Shown: positions 20,758 through 30,619 of the stretch, piece by piece
How positions within the stretch are numbered: the first letter of the stretch is position 1
How the letters are laid out: the number at the start of each line of letters is the position of its first letter
From: an actinobacterium SCGC AAA278-O22
GTDB lineage: Bacteria; Actinomycetota; Actinomycetes; Nanopelagicales; Nanopelagicaceae
DNA: 64,000 nt
Direction: 5' to 3'
Assembly (NCBI GenBank): GCA_000372185.1
Contig: AQUA01000006.1
Span: 1-64,000, forward strand
The notes under the pieces: model-generated
Told to the model about the DNA's origin: nothing
Database searches by the model: none
What the model saw: the letters and a program-made list of their open reading frames with translations, nothing else
Program-made: the position numbers and the translations under genes

Positions 20758-21600
20758 CTAGATTTCACGCTTAGCGATAGTCCTTTTTGCCCTCTCTAGG
20801 AGCTGGTCATCACTTGGGTAATCGACGCGATACAGAGTCAGCCCACGGGCTGGAAATACCAGCGAATCAGAGACTCGTTCCTTATTCGCAAGCAATTCAG
20901 CCATCCAACTTGGATCTTTACGTCCGTCGGCTACACAGACGACTGCGCCAACGAGATTGCGCACCATTGAATAACAGAAAGCATCTGCAACTACATCTGC
21001 AACAAGAACACCATCTTTATCTCGCACCCACTCATACTTTTCGAGCGAACGAATAGTTGTTCCACCTTGCCGAAATTTACAGAACGCTGCGAAATCATGA
21101 TGGCCCAGCACTAACTTGCTCGCTTCATTCATGCGGTCAACATCAAGTGGGCGATACCACGATGCGACGTTATATCGAGACTGCGGTGGAACCACATCAT
21201 TGTTATCGATGATTTTGTAGGTGTAATAGCGCCTCAGAGCAGAGAAGCGAGCATGAAAACCTTCTGGCGCATCAGAGATATCCATGATGCGCACATCTTC
21301 ATCGAGAATGCGATTGAGTTTGTAACGCAAATCTTTATAGGTTAAATCGCCTTCAAACATGGCATCGGGAAGATCGACATGCACCACCTGGCCAGTGGCA
21401 TGCACCCCAGCATCAGTACGGCCGGCAACGATGGATTCAACATCAGTACGTGAAATGCGCGAGATTGCTTCTTCAATCAAATCTTGAATGGTGCGACGGT
21501 CTGGTTGAGCTCCCCAGCCATAGAAGTTGGTGCCGTCATAAGCGATATCAAGGCGTAAACGACGAAACCCACTCTCAGGAAAGAGAGTGGGCTGCGCCAT
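20758..21600 (-). CDS. truA: tRNA pseudouridine(38-40) synthase TruA
   Basis: Isomerises uridines 38-40 in the anticodon arm. 280 residues. Catalytic Asp63 in AGRTDAGVHATGQ, RLRLDIAYDGTNFYGW at the start, and RFSALRRYYTYKI and FCYSMVRNLVGAVV downstream. Follows rplQ by 17 nt, as in many actinobacterial alpha operons. Confidence 0.97.
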   Translation of the reverse strand: MAQPTLFPESGFRRLRLDIAYDGTNFYGWGAQPDRRTIQDLIEEAISRISRTDVESIVAGRTDAGVHATGQVVHVDLPDAMFEGDLTYKDLRYKLNRILDEDVRIMDISDAPEGFHARFSALRRYYTYKIIDNNDVVPPQSRYNVASWYRPLDVDRMNEASKLVLGHHDFAAFCKFRQGGTTIRSLEKYEWVRDKDGVLVADVVADAFCYSMVRNLVGAVVCVADGRKDPSWMAELLANKERVSDSLVFPARGLTLYRVDYPSDDQLLERAKRTIAKREI

Positions 21601-21617
21601 TGTAAGAGTAAGTGTTT

Positions 21618-21977
21618 TTACTTATCTGTTACGAGTTCGATCACTGCCATAGGAGCGTTATCGCCCTTACGAGGACCGATCTTTGTAATACGTGTGTATC
21701 CACCATCGCGGTTAGCAAATGTTGGAGCAATCACTGTAAAAAGGTTGTGAACAACAGTCTTATTAGCGATACGCGCCATTACTTCGCGACGAGCTGGAAG
21801 GTCACCCTTCTTACCGAAAGTGATCAACTTTTCTGCAAGTGGACGAAGACGCTTCGCCTTTGCTTCTGTAGTTGTGATCTTTCCGTGCTCGAACAACTGC
21901 TCAGCAAGAGTACGAAGAATCAAGCGCTCGTGTGATGGGCCTGAACCCAAACGTGGGCCTTTAGTTGGCTTTGGCAT
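21618..21977 (-). CDS. rplQ: 50S ribosomal protein L17
   Basis: 119 residues, start [19 protein letters not shown], with the family [17 protein letters not shown] and RIGPRKGD-like C-terminus ([17 protein letters not shown]). Follows rpoA by 11 nt, the usual last ribosomal gene of the alpha operon. Confidence 0.98.
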   Translation of the reverse strand: MPKPTKGPRLGSGPSHERLILRTLAEQLFEHGKITTTEAKAKRLRPLAEKLITFGKKGDLPARREVMARIANKTVVHNLFTVIAPTFANRDGGYTRITKIGPRKGDNAPMAVIELVTDK

Positions 21978-21988
21978 TGTCTTCTCCC

Positions 21989-22999
21989 TTATGCCTGATC
22001 TGCGTCAGCGAAGTCTTCATCTGACACGTTGTAGTTCTGGTGTTGTGATGGATCGAAACCTGCTGGGCTGTCCTTGAGAGACATTCCCATTGATACAAGC
22101 TTCGCCTTGATCTCGTCGATTGACTTTGATCCAAAGTTACGGATGTCGAGTAGGTCAGCCTCTGAACGATTGACGAGTTCGCCAACTGTGTGGATGCCTT
22201 CGCGCTTCAAGCAGTTGTATGAACGAACTGTGAGATCAAGGTCTTCGATTGGAAGAGCAAGATCTGCAGCAAGAGCTGCATCCATAACAGATGGCCCCAT
22301 CTCGATACCTTCTGCATCAAGATTGAGTTCGCGTGCAAGACCGAAGAGTTCGACAAGTGTCTTACCAGCTGATGCAACTGCATCGCGTGGCTTCATTGAT
22401 GGCTTTGTTTCGACATCAACAACGAGACGATCGAAGTCTGTGCGCTGTTCAACGCGAGTTGCCTCGACCTTGTAAGTAACCTTCAAAACTGGTGAATAGA
22501 TTGAGTCAACAGGAATGCGACCGATCTCTGCACCTGCTTGCTTATTCTGAACTGCTGTCACGTAACCGCGACCGCGTTCGACTGTAAGTTCGATTTCGAG
22601 GTTTGCCTTGCCATTCAGAGTTGCGATGTGAAGTTCAGGATTGTGAACTTCTACGCCACTTGGGACAGCAATATCAGCACCTGTAACAGCGCCTGCACCT
22701 GACTTGCGGATGTAGATAACTGAAGGCTCATCGTTATCGCTTGAAAGAACAAGGTTCTTGATATTCAAGACGATATCTGTGAGATCTTCCTTAACACCTT
22801 CAAGTGTTGTGAACTCGTGGAGAGCTCCTGCAACGCGAATGCTTGTCACTGCTGCACCTGGAATAGATGAGAGCAGGGTACGGCGCATTGAGTTGCCGAG
22901 TGTGTAGCCGAAACCTGGCTCGAGCGGTTCGATGATGAAACGTGAGCGGTTCTCGGAAATTACTTCTTCGCTAAGCGTTGGGCGTTGTGCAATTAGCAC
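21989..22999 (-). CDS. rpoA: DNA-directed RNA polymerase alpha subunit
   Basis: 336 residues. N-terminal dimerisation domain ([25 protein letters not shown]) and C-terminal DNA/activator-binding domain ([34 protein letters not shown]). Starts with GTG 22999, five nt after GAGGAG; the [13 protein letters not shown]-terminus matches actinobacterial RpoA. Intact, no gaps. Confidence 0.98.
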   Translation of the reverse strand: MLIAQRPTLSEEVISENRSRFIIEPLEPGFGYTLGNSMRRTLLSSIPGAAVTSIRVAGALHEFTTLEGVKEDLTDIVLNIKNLVLSSDNDEPSVIYIRKSGAGAVTGADIAVPSGVEVHNPELHIATLNGKANLEIELTVERGRGYVTAVQNKQAGAEIGRIPVDSIYSPVLKVTYKVEATRVEQRTDFDRLVVDVETKPSMKPRDAVASAGKTLVELFGLARELNLDAEGIEMGPSVMDAALAADLALPIEDLDLTVRSYNCLKREGIHTVGELVNRSEADLLDIRNFGSKSIDEIKAKLVSMGMSLKDSPAGFDPSQHQNYNVSDEDFADADQA

Positions 23000-23059
23000 T
23001 TGTGCTCCTCTTTCTTCTCGCGGAAATCCACTATTTGATTTCCTCTAGGGTTGAAAAAA

Positions 23060-23686
23060 TTACTTGCTGTAGAGCTCAACAATGAGCTGTTCTTGAACCT
23101 GTGTATCGATTACTGATCGAGCAGGTACGCCGTGGATGATGATGCGCATCTGTGATGCAACAACTTCCATCCATGCTGGAACAGACTTCTCACCGAACTC
23201 TGCGCTTGCGACGATAAATGGTGTGAGGTCGTGTGACTTTGGAAGAACATCGATGATGTCCATTGGAGAGACACGGAATGAAGGAATGTTTACCTTCTTA
23301 CCATTTACGAGGAAGTGACCGTGGCGAACCAACTGGCGCGCCATGTCACGTGACTTTGCAAAGCCTGCGCGGAATACAACGTTGTCGAGACGTGTCTCAA
23401 GAAGGATAAGAAGGTTTTCACCAGTCTTGCCCTGCTTGCGGTTTGCCTCTTCGTAGTAACCACGGAACTGCTTCTCGAGAACACCGTAGATACGTGCGCA
23501 CTTCTGCTTTTCACGCATCTGCAATAGGTATTCAGATTCCTTTGAACGGCCACGGCCGTGTTGTCCTGGTGGATAAGGACGTGATTCGATCGGACACTTT
23601 GGTCCATCGCACTTTGAGCCCTTGAGGAAGAGCTTTACTTTTTCGCGACGGCAACGCTTGCAGTCTGCTCCGGTATAACGAGCCAT
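23060..23686 (-). CDS. rpsD: 30S ribosomal protein S4 (zinc-binding form)
   Basis: Nucleates 30S assembly on the 5' domain of 16S rRNA. 208 residues from ATG 23686 ([16 protein letters not shown]). Cys9, Cys12, Cys26 and Cys31 form the zinc knuckle of the C+ version. The S4 RNA-binding domain follows ([32 protein letters not shown]). A longer open frame upstream lies inside rpsK and is not used. In E. coli S4 is the alpha-operon translational repressor. Confidence 0.97.
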   Translation of the reverse strand: MARYTGADCKRCRREKVKLFLKGSKCDGPKCPIESRPYPPGQHGRGRSKESEYLLQMREKQKCARIYGVLEKQFRGYYEEANRKQGKTGENLLILLETRLDNVVFRAGFAKSRDMARQLVRHGHFLVNGKKVNIPSFRVSPMDIIDVLPKSHDLTPFIVASAEFGEKSVPAWMEVVASQMRIIIHGVPARSVIDTQVQEQLIVELYSK

Positions 23687-23702
23687 TTTTTCTCTTCCTT
23701 CC

Positions 23703-24122
23703 TTAAACTCGACGTGGTTTCGGTGGGCGGCAGCCATTGTGTGGAGCTGGAGTTGTATCTGAGATAGCTCCAACTTCTAGGCCAGCTGCTTGCAATGAAC
23801 GGATTGCAGTTTCGCGTCCGGAACCAGGTCCCTTAACGAATACATCTACCTTCTTGAGGCCGTGCTCCTGTGCGCGACGAGCTGCTGCTTCTGCTGCAAG
23901 CTGAGCTGCGAATGGAGTCGACTTACGTGAGCCCTTGAAACCAACTTGGCCAGATGATGCCCAAGAGATAACAGCGCCAGTTGGATCTGTAATAGAGATG
24001 ATGGTGTTGTTAAAGGTTGACTTGATGAAAGCCTTACCTACTGCAACGTTCTTCTTCTCTTTCTTACGAAGCTTTACTTTGCCCTTTGCTGGAGCAGCAG
24101 TTTTAGTCTTAGGAGCAGCCAT
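23703..24122 (-). CDS. rpsK: 30S ribosomal protein S11
   Basis: Platform protein, 139 residues. A basic N-terminal extension ([20 protein letters not shown]) precedes the core [20 protein letters not shown]; ends [15 protein letters not shown]. Its start overlaps the rpsM stop by 1 nt. Confidence 0.98.
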   Translation of the reverse strand: MAAPKTKTAAPAKGKVKLRKKEKKNVAVGKAFIKSTFNNTIISITDPTGAVISWASSGQVGFKGSRKSTPFAAQLAAEAAARRAQEHGLKKVDVFVKGPGSGRETAIRSLQAAGLEVGAISDTTPAPHNGCRPPKPRRV

Positions 24123-24499
24123 TACTTAGTCACCTTCTTCTTACCTGCAATTGCCTTACGTGGACCCTTACGAGTACGAGCGTTTGTATGTGTGCGCTGA
24201 CCACGTACAGGAAGTCCCTTGCGGTGACGAATACCTTGGTAGCTCTGGATTTCAACTTTACGACGGATATCGCCTGCGATTTCGCGGCGGAGATCACCTT
24301 CGATTTTGTAGTTCGCTTCGATGTATTCACGAAGCTGAGCAAGTTCTGACTCTTGCAAATCTTTAACGCGGGTATCTGGAGAAATCCCAGTTGCCTTAAG
24401 CGTTTCGTGGGAACGGGTAAGACCCATTCCAAAAATATAGGTGAGTGCAATCTCAACACGCTTTTCGCGTGGAAGATCGACACCGACTAGACGTGCCAT
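24122..24499 (-). CDS. rpsM: 30S ribosomal protein S13
   Basis: Head protein contacting P-site tRNA and L5. 125 residues from ATG 24499 ([19 protein letters not shown]), with GMGLTRSHE and RQRTHTN-like C-terminal motif ([18 protein letters not shown]). No strong ribosome site at the proper distance; an ATG 4 codons earlier (24511) is possible. A hairpin-rich 131-nt spacer separates it from rpmJ. Confidence 0.96.
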   Translation of the reverse strand: MARLVGVDLPREKRVEIALTYIFGMGLTRSHETLKATGISPDTRVKDLQESELAQLREYIEANYKIEGDLRREIAGDIRRKVEIQSYQGIRHRKGLPVRGQRTHTNARTRKGPRKAIAGKKKVTK

Positions 24500-24518
24500 A
24501 TATTCAACCATTCTGTAT

Positions 24519-24600
24519 CCGGAGGTCCTCCGCAATGCTCCCAAGGATTTTTCCTTGGCCCTGGCCTACCGGTCCGGGGGTCTTAACTATTTCTAGTTAA
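24519..24600 (-). promoter_or_regulatory. Hairpin-rich leader before rpsM
   Basis: Three potential stems in the rpmJ-rpsM spacer: CGGAGG/CCTCCG palindrome (24520-24532), CCAAGGA-TTTT-TCCTTGG (24541-24558), and TTAACTA-loop-TAGTTAA (24583-24600). In E. coli S4 binds a leader at this place (alpha operon). Homology to that pseudoknot cannot be shown by eye. Confidence 0.45.
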
Positions 24601-24630
24601 GTCGCATCACGCGTACTTATTGTCTGGGTA

Positions 24631-24744
24631 TTAGCCCTGACGCTGTTTGTGACGAAGATTTTCGCAGATCACCATTACGCGACCTTTGCGACGAATGACT
24701 TTGCACTTGTCGCAAATCTTCTTCACGCTTGGATTAACCTTCAC
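24631..24744 (-). CDS. rpmJ: 50S ribosomal protein L36 (zinc-binding form)
   Basis: A 37-residue protein, [19 protein letters not shown]..., with zinc ligands Cys11, Cys14, Cys27 and His32 (C+ type). Starts at GTG 24744 behind AAGGAG. It lies between infA and rpsM as in most bacteria. Confidence 0.97.
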   Translation of the reverse strand: MKVNPSVKKICDKCKVIRRKGRVMVICENLRHKQRQG

Positions 24745-24768
24745 GCGCTATCTCCTTCATCATCTCAA

Positions 24769-24990
24769 TTACTTGTAACGGTAAATGATTCGACCCTTTG
24801 TAAGGTCGTATGGACTTAGTTCTACGATCACACGGTCAGCGGGAAGGATACGAATGTAGTTCTTTCGCATCTTTCCACTGATATGTGCCAAGACTTTATG
24901 TCCATTTGTTAGTTCAACACGAAACATCGCATTAGGTAGCGCCTCAGCAACGGTGCCCTCGATTTCGATCGCACCATCTTTACTTGCCAA
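24769..24990 (-). CDS. infA: Translation initiation factor IF-1
   Basis: 73-residue OB-fold factor that occupies the A site during initiation. Sequence is canonical ([34 protein letters not shown], ending GRIIYRYK). The only start giving the standard N-terminus MASKDG is TTG at 24990, 9 nt after AAGG; there is no nearby ATG or GTG that fits. Confidence 0.97.
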   Translation of the reverse strand: MASKDGAIEIEGTVAEALPNAMFRVELTNGHKVLAHISGKMRKNYIRILPADRVIVELSPYDLTKGRIIYRYK

Positions 24991-25147
24991 GGATCAATAC
25001 CTTCTTCTCTACTTCGAATATGAACGAAGGGCGATTCTATTCGAGCCCCCCTTATAAGGGAAATCCTGTCCGAGCCTGGCATCTCGCCCCAGCGTGTCCG
25101 AGGTTCCTCCTCGGGTTGTGAGGTCGGTCATGCGTGGGATTGAGCCG
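24991..25147 (-). promoter_or_regulatory. infA upstream spacer with two inverted repeats
   Basis: 157 nt without a gene between map and infA. It has a CCGAGG-loop-CCTCGG hairpin (25098-25114) and a perfect 12-nt palindrome CCCTTATAAGGG (25049-25060) whose TATAAG could serve as a -10 box. A promoter for infA-rpmJ is plausible but no good -35 was seen. Confidence 0.35.
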
Positions 25148-25960
25148 TTATTGCAGAAGGTCTGAAATTTCGACTCCAAAGCGGGCCAGCTCGGCCTTGC
25201 CACCATCGATTGAAGTTAAGACGAAGGGCTTGCCATCTGGGCAGATGACATAGGAATTTTCGAAGTGGGCGCCGCGAGATTTATCGGTTGAGACAACAGT
25301 CCATTCATCAGCCAAAACTTTTGTCTTGTGAGTACCGCGAGTGATCATCGGTTCGATCGCAAGTGCCATGCCAGGAATAATTTCAGGGCCATTGCCGGCT
25401 TTACCAAAGTTAAGAACATGTGGCTCTTGATGCATCTCAGTACCAATTCCATGTCCGCCGTACTCTTGCAAGATTCCATAACTGCCTTGGGAGTTAATAT
25501 ATTTTTCGATTGCATTGCCGATATCAGAGAGCTTGCCACCGTTTTTACCAGCTGCAATACCAACCCACATAGATTCTTCGCAAACATCCATCAACTTTTG
25601 ATCTTGAGGGTCAACTGCTCCGATGCCGATGGAGAAAGCTGCATCACCATGCCAACCATCGATGATGGCTCCGCAATCGATGGATACAACATCGCCCTCG
25701 TTGATGATACGTGGACCAGGAATTCCATGAACGATTTCTTCATTAATAGAGACGCAGATTGTCTTGGGATATCCGTGATATCCCAAGAAGTTTGAGGTTC
25801 CTCCCCCACGCTTAATGTTTGCAGCAGCAATTGCATCGAGGGCATCGGTTGTCATTCCAGCTTTAATATTTTCGCGCAGTAATTGAAGAGTCTGGCCAAC
25901 TAGTAATCCAGCGCGGCGCATCACCTTGAGTTGATCAAGGTTCTTTATCTGGATTGCCAT
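25148..25960 (-). CDS. map: Methionine aminopeptidase
   Basis: Removes N-terminal Met. 270 residues in the pita-bread fold; dinuclear metal ligands are visible in VVSIDCGAIIDGWHGDAAF (two Asp), GGHGIGTEMHQEPHV (His), LAIEPM (Glu) and HFENSYVI (Glu). Sits 9 nt after adk in the usual secY-adk-map-infA order. Confidence 0.97.
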   Translation of the reverse strand: MAIQIKNLDQLKVMRRAGLLVGQTLQLLRENIKAGMTTDALDAIAAANIKRGGGTSNFLGYHGYPKTICVSINEEIVHGIPGPRIINEGDVVSIDCGAIIDGWHGDAAFSIGIGAVDPQDQKLMDVCEESMWVGIAAGKNGGKLSDIGNAIEKYINSQGSYGILQEYGGHGIGTEMHQEPHVLNFGKAGNGPEIIPGMALAIEPMITRGTHKTKVLADEWTVVSTDKSRGAHFENSYVICPDGKPFVLTSIDGGKAELARFGVEISDLLQ

Positions 25961-25969
25961 TGAAGTAAT

Positions 25970-26605
25970 TTAGCCGTGAACGCGGCTGAGTGCAGTAATC
26001 GCACGCTCAGTAATTTCAGAGACTTCGCCATCTGCGGAGATTGTGATGAGCAGACCTTCAGTGCGATAGAAGTGCACGATTGGAGCAGTTTGCTCTTCAT
26101 ATACTGCAAGGCGCTTTGCAATGACTTCTTCCTTATCGTCTTCGCGCTGGTAGAGCTCACCGTTACATGAAGAACAAGCTGCTGCATCTGGAGATGCTGG
26201 CGCGCCGCAATCTTTACAGGTACGACGTGAAGAAAGACGTTTAATAATGATTGCATTCTCGATTGCTAATTCAAGAACTGCATCGAGTGGTGTGCGCTTT
26301 TCTGCAAGAAATGCGCGAAGAACTTCAGCTTGGACAGTATTGCGTGGGAATCCATCAAGTAAAAAGCCATTGGCAACATCGTCATGAGTGAGGCGATCTT
26401 TCACCATCTCATTGGTAACTTCGTCAGGAACAAGCTGCCCTGCATCCATATAACCCTTTGCTTGCAAACCAAGTGGAGTGCTCGCTTTGAGATTAGCGCG
26501 GAAGATATCGCCCGTAGAGATATGGGGAATTGAATAGTGCGCGGCTAGAAACTGAGCTTGTGTTCCCTTACCTGCACCTGGTGGACCTACCAGGACTAAG
26601 CGCAT
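25970..26605 (-). CDS. adk: Adenylate kinase, long form with zinc-binding LID
   Basis: Interconverts ATP+AMP and 2 ADP. 211 residues with P-loop GPPGAGKGT (7-15), FLLDGFPRN and a long LID. The LID carries Cys130, Cys133, Cys144 and Cys147, a structural zinc site; mycobacterial enzymes lack this long LID. Start ATG 26605 overlaps the secY stop (TAATG). Confidence 0.97.
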   Translation of the reverse strand: MRLVLVGPPGAGKGTQAQFLAAHYSIPHISTGDIFRANLKASTPLGLQAKGYMDAGQLVPDEVTNEMVKDRLTHDDVANGFLLDGFPRNTVQAEVLRAFLAEKRTPLDAVLELAIENAIIIKRLSSRRTCKDCGAPASPDAAACSSCNGELYQREDDKEEVIAKRLAVYEEQTAPIVHFYRTEGLLITISADGEVSEITERAITALSRVHG

Positions 26606-27900
26606 TACTTCAAGAAGCCTTCATAGGAACGCTGCTGCAACTGGCTCTCGATCTGCTTTGCAGTATCAAGACCAACACCGACAACAATGAGGATCGCAGT
26701 TCCACCGAATGGGAAGTTCTGTGAAGCGCCGAAGACGATGAGAGCAAGGATTGGAATAATCGCAACGAGTGCAAGATAGACAGATCCTGGAGCCGTAATA
26801 CGTGAAAGCACATATTGCAGATATTCAGAAGTTGGGCGTCCTGCACGGATACCTGGAATAAATCCACCGTACTTCTTCATATTATCGGCAACCTCATCTG
26901 GGTTAAATGTGATTGCTACATAGAAGTAGGTAAAGAAGATAATCAAAGTCGCATACGCAACTATGTAAATTGGGTGATCTCCACGAACCAAGTTACGTGA
27001 AATCCATACGGCCCACGCTGCTTGGCTATTGGTGAAGTTAACAATCAGCGACGGAATATAAAGAAGTGATGATGCGAAGATAACCGGGATAACACCAGCC
27101 TGGTTTACCTTAATTGGAATATAGGTAGAAGTTCCGCCATATGCCTGACGTCCCACCATGCGCTTTGCATACTGCACAGGAATACGACGTTGAGCTTGCT
27201 CAACGAAGACAACAGCAGCGATTACCAGGATTCCAACTGCGCAGACAAAGAGGAATGCAAACAAGCCCTTCTGGAGCTTGATTGACCAGAGCTGGCTTGG
27301 GAATCCTGCAGCGATAGATGTAAAGATCAAGATCGACATACCGTTACCAACACCGCGATCTGTAATGAGTTCGCCGAGCCACATAATTACCGATGTTCCG
27401 GCGGTCATCACGATGATCATTGTCAAGATACGTTGCCATGAGGCATCAGGAATGATTGGTAGTGAACAACCTGAGATCAAACGACCTGGTGTGCGAGCAA
27501 CTGCAATCAATCCAGTTGACTGCAAGATTGCAAGACCAATTGTTAAATAACGTGTGTACTGAGTAAGAGTTGCAGTTCCTGACTGACCCTCATTCTTGAG
27601 CGCTTCAAAACGTGGAATAACCACAGTAAGCAACTGAATAATGATCGAGCTGGTGATGTACGGCATGATGCCGAGGGCAAATACTGAAAGGTGAAGGAGC
27701 GCTCCACCAGAGAACAAGTTGATCAGACCGAAAAGTCCGCCACCTTGAGCTTGATCAATACATTGCTTGACGTTGCCGTATGACACACCTGGAGTTGGAA
27801 CAACAGAGCCGAAACGGAATAGGGCCATGATTGAGAGAGTGAAGAAGATTTTCTTACGAAGTTCTGGCGTCTTAAAAGCCATTCCAAATGCTGAAAGCAT
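26605..27900 (-). CDS. secY: Protein translocase subunit SecY
   Basis: Channel of the Sec translocon, 431 residues with ten predicted membrane helices. N-terminal MLSAFGMAFKTPELRKKIFFTL, plug region after GGALLHLSVFALGIMPYITSSI, and cytosolic loop FTYFYVAITFNPDEVADNMKKYGG. Start ATG 27900 behind GGGAG; a TTG one codon earlier is less likely. The partner secE lies in this window at 53.5 kb. Confidence 0.97.
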   Translation of the reverse strand: MLSAFGMAFKTPELRKKIFFTLSIMALFRFGSVVPTPGVSYGNVKQCIDQAQGGGLFGLINLFSGGALLHLSVFALGIMPYITSSIIIQLLTVVIPRFEALKNEGQSGTATLTQYTRYLTIGLAILQSTGLIAVARTPGRLISGCSLPIIPDASWQRILTMIIVMTAGTSVIMWLGELITDRGVGNGMSILIFTSIAAGFPSQLWSIKLQKGLFAFLFVCAVGILVIAAVVFVEQAQRRIPVQYAKRMVGRQAYGGTSTYIPIKVNQAGVIPVIFASSLLYIPSLIVNFTNSQAAWAVWISRNLVRGDHPIYIVAYATLIIFFTYFYVAITFNPDEVADNMKKYGGFIPGIRAGRPTSEYLQYVLSRITAPGSVYLALVAIIPILALIVFGASQNFPFGGTAILIVVGVGLDTAKQIESQLQQRSYEGFLK

Positions 27901-27935
27901 CAATCTTCTCCCTCTAGCTCAATAATGATTACTAA

Positions 27936-28376
27936 TTAAAGTGTTGCTGTTGATCCGCCAGCTGCAGAGATCTTTTCGACCGCTGATGCTGAGAATGCAT
28001 GTGCTGTAACTGAAACCTTGACTGCAATATCGCCATTTCCAAGAACCTTGACAGGTAATGAATCGCGAACTGCACCCTTTGCAATGAGATCAGCAACAGT
28101 GACATCGCCACCCTTTGGGAAGAGTGCGTTGATTGTTGAGACATTCACTGCCTGGTATTCGATACGTGCTGGGTTCTTAAAACCACGAAGCTTTGGAAGA
28201 CGCATGACGAGTGGAAGCTGACCACCTTCGAAACCTGGACGAACCGTGTTACGAGCGTGAGTACCCTTGCCACCGCGACCTGCGGTCTTACCCTTTGATG
28301 CTTCACCGCGACCCTTACGAGTCTTAGCTTTCTTAGCACCAGGAGCTGGACGAAGATGATGAAGTTTAAGAGTCAT
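27936..28376 (-). CDS. rplO: 50S ribosomal protein L15
   Basis: 146 residues with the Gly-rich loop [19 protein letters not shown] and [18 protein letters not shown]. Follows rpmD by 2 nt; last ribosomal gene of the spc operon before secY. Confidence 0.98.
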   Translation of the reverse strand: MTLKLHHLRPAPGAKKAKTRKGRGEASKGKTAGRGGKGTHARNTVRPGFEGGQLPLVMRLPKLRGFKNPARIEYQAVNVSTINALFPKGGDVTVADLIAKGAVRDSLPVKVLGNGDIAVKVSVTAHAFSASAVEKISAAGGSTATL

Positions 28377-28378
28377 CG

Positions 28379-28561
28379 TTATTCGACCTCCTCTACCTTG
28401 ATCAAGTGGCGAGCAGCAACTGCCATGCCACGAATTTCTGGACGATCTTCTTTGACGACAACATCATTGATGCGCTTGAGTCCGAGTGAACGAACGGTGT
28501 TGCGAATCTCTGGCTTGTTGCCGACGGTTGACTTAACCTGAGTGATTTTCAAACGTGGCAT
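28379..28561 (-). CDS. rpmD: 50S ribosomal protein L30
   Basis: 60 residues, [20 protein letters not shown], ferredoxin-like fold. Overlaps the rpsE stop by 1 nt (TAATG), between rpsE and rplO as in the standard spc order. Confidence 0.98.
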   Translation of the reverse strand: MPRLKITQVKSTVGNKPEIRNTVRSLGLKRINDVVVKEDRPEIRGMAVAARHLIKVEEVE

Positions 28562-29181
28562 TAGGCACCAACTGTCATCTGTGAAGCGCGGATAATTGCT
28601 GCAGGTGCAACATCTTCGAGCGCGCGGCCACGACGAGTTGCAATCTGTGCAGGTGACTCGAGCAACTTCAGTGCAGCAACGGTTGCATGAACCATGTTGA
28701 TTGCATTTGAAGAACCGAGAGACTTAGTAAGAACATCCTTAACGCCAGCGCACTCGAGTACGGCACGAACAGGACCACCAGCGATAACTCCGGTACCTGG
28801 ACTTGCTGGGCGAAGAAGAACTACGCCAGCTGCTGTCTCGCCCTGAACTGGGTGAGGAATTGTTCCTTGAACACGAGGGACTGTGAAGAATGACTTCTTA
28901 GCTTCTTCAACTGCCTTAGCAATAGCTTGTGGAACTTCCTTAGATTTTCCGTAGCCAATACCGACAGTGCCGTTTTCATCGCCCACAACAACAAGTGCTG
29001 TGAATGAGAAGCGACGTCCGCCCTTTACAACCTTTGATACGCGGTTAATGAAAACTACGCGCTCGGTGTAAGGAGACTTCTCCTTCTCGCGATCATCACG
29101 ACGTTCGCGGCGTTCGCCACGACCCTTGTTAGAAGGTGCGCCCGTTGTTGACGCTGCATCGTTCGTTGGATTAACAGCCAT
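28561..29181 (-). CDS. rpsE: 30S ribosomal protein S5
   Basis: Decoding-fidelity protein, 206 residues. A charged, low-complexity N-terminus (to about 38) precedes [21 protein letters not shown]; the second domain has [16 protein letters not shown]. The 1-nt TAATG overlap with rplR indicates coupling. Confidence 0.98.
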   Translation of the reverse strand: MAVNPTNDAASTTGAPSNKGRGERRERRDDREKEKSPYTERVVFINRVSKVVKGGRRFSFTALVVVGDENGTVGIGYGKSKEVPQAIAKAVEEAKKSFFTVPRVQGTIPHPVQGETAAGVVLLRPASPGTGVIAGGPVRAVLECAGVKDVLTKSLGSSNAINMVHATVAALKLLESPAQIATRRGRALEDVAPAAIIRASQMTVGA

Positions 29182-29558
29182 TAGAACTCCAATCCGTTCT
29201 CTCGTGCAGAATCTGCAACTGCTGCAATACGACCGTGGTACTTGTTACCTGCGCGGTCAAAGACAACTGTAGAAATTCCAGCTTTCTTAGCGCGTTCAGC
29301 AATGAGTGCTCCGACCTGCTTCGACTTATCTGTCTTATCGCCAGATGCCTTGCGAAGATCTGCTTCCATTGTTGATGCGTAAGCAAGTGTCTTGCTTGAT
29401 GTGTCATCAATGACCTGAACGAACAAGTGACGTGATGAACGTGAAACGACGAGGCGTGGACGTGATGGTGTGCCTGCAATCTTCTTGCGAAGACGGAATG
29501 CACGACGAGCACGCGCGTTCTGCGCTGAACCCTTGCGGACCTTAACTCCGATAGCCAT
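29181..29558 (-). CDS. rplR: 50S ribosomal protein L18
   Basis: 5S rRNA-binding protein, 125 residues, with [17 protein letters not shown] and the C-terminal [20 protein letters not shown]. 1-nt overlaps with both neighbours rplF and rpsE. Confidence 0.98.
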   Translation of the reverse strand: MAIGVKVRKGSAQNARARRAFRLRKKIAGTPSRPRLVVSRSSRHLFVQVIDDTSSKTLAYASTMEADLRKASGDKTDKSKQVGALIAERAKKAGISTVVFDRAGNKYHGRIAAVADSARENGLEF

Positions 29559-30097
29559 TACTTCTTACCTGCCTTTCCTGCCTTGCGACGAACAACTTCG
29601 CCTTCAAGACGCAAGCCCTTGCCCTTGTATGGATCTGCCTTGCGAAGCTTCTTAATCTTCGCTGCAGTTTCACCAACGAGCTGCTTATCAATTCCATTGA
29701 TAATCAACTTGGTCTGTGAATCCACCTTGAAGGAGATTCCTTCAGGAGCTGGGAAGAGAATTGGGTGGCTGTAACCGAGCTGGAATTCAAGATCCTTGCC
29801 CTTTTCAGCAACACGGTAACCAACACCAACGATGTTGATTGTGAGTGAGTAACCCGCTGTGACACCTTCGATCAAATTCGCAACAAGAGTGCGAGATAGA
29901 CCGTGAAGTGAACGAGTTGCACGCTCTTCATTTGGACGAGCAACGGTGATAACACCATCTGCTTGTGAAACTTGGATAGGTGCTGGAACTGCAATTGCGA
30001 GTGAACCCTTAGGTCCCTTCACTGCAACGTTCTGACCTGTGATTGAAACTTCTACACCGTTTGGAACGGTGATAGGCATACGACCGATACGTGACAT
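29558..30097 (-). CDS. rplF: 50S ribosomal protein L6
   Basis: 179 residues, two-domain protein near the sarcin-ricin loop. Start [17 protein letters not shown] and C-terminal [19 protein letters not shown]. 7 nt after rpsH. Confidence 0.98.
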   Translation of the reverse strand: MSRIGRMPITVPNGVEVSITGQNVAVKGPKGSLAIAVPAPIQVSQADGVITVARPNEERATRSLHGLSRTLVANLIEGVTAGYSLTINIVGVGYRVAEKGKDLEFQLGYSHPILFPAPEGISFKVDSQTKLIINGIDKQLVGETAAKIKKLRKADPYKGKGLRLEGEVVRRKAGKAGKK

Positions 30098-30104
30098 GAG
30101 ATGG

Positions 30105-30509
30105 TTACCATACGTAAGCGAGAACTTCTCCGCCTACACCCTTCTTATTTGCCTGCTTATCAGTCAAGAGACCTGATGATGTTGAAATGATTGCAACACC
30201 AAGTCCACCAAGAACCTTAGGAAGCGCAGTTGACTTTGCGTAGACGCGAAGTCCTGGCTTGCTTACACGGCGAAGACCGGCGATTGAACGTTCGCGGTTT
30301 GTGCCGAACTTAAGGTCGAGGATAAGGCTCTTGCCTACTCCATTTGCATTTGCTTCAACGCGATGTCCTGCAATGTAACCCTCTTGCTTGAGGATTTCTG
30401 CAATACGTACCTTGACCGATGATGACGGCATTGAAACCGAATCATGGTAGGCAGCATTCGCATTGCGCAGACGTGAAAGCATGTCTGCGATTGGATCTGT
30501 CATTGTCAT
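30105..30509 (-). CDS. rpsH: 30S ribosomal protein S8
   Basis: 134 residues, [21 protein letters not shown] start and [26 protein letters not shown] end. In E. coli S8 represses the spc operon by binding near the rplE start. Here an unusual 108-nt spacer with two inverted repeats precedes it. Confidence 0.98.
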   Translation of the reverse strand: MTMTDPIADMLSRLRNANAAYHDSVSMPSSSVKVRIAEILKQEGYIAGHRVEANANGVGKSLILDLKFGTNRERSIAGLRRVSKPGLRVYAKSTALPKVLGGLGVAIISTSSGLLTDKQANKKGVGGEVLAYVW

Positions 30510-30540
30510 ACGTGGCCTGTGGCCTTTCTCGAATTAGTTT

Positions 30541-30557
30541 CCTGACAATTTGTCAGG
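30541..30557. terminator. Hairpin in rpsN-rpsH spacer
   Basis: CCTGAC-loop-GTCAGG within an interrupted 17-nt palindrome. On the plus strand it is followed by a T-run (ACTTTTT), on the minus strand it is preceded by A5, so it resembles a terminator in the wrong orientation for the operon or a weak pause site. Confidence 0.4.
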
Positions 30558-30595
30558 ACTTTTTCCGTTTGTAGTTTTACCGAGATTGCTCAGCT

Positions 30596-30619
30596 AAAAA
30601 TGATGGCGCCATCATTTTT
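30596..30619 (-). terminator. Perfect 24-nt palindrome at the rpsN stop (terminator/attenuator-like)
   Basis: AAAAATGATGGC (30596-30607) is the exact reverse complement of GCCATCATTTTT (30608-30619). It overlaps the TAA of rpsN and ends in U5 on the operon strand, so it can fold as an intrinsic terminator between rpsN and rpsH. Full termination would starve the promoter-distal genes, so partial read-through is expected. Confidence 0.6.

Noticed and set aside
25328-25795. 155-codon plus-strand open frame inside map
   Set aside because: Antisense to a clear methionine aminopeptidase with all metal ligands; no supporting features.
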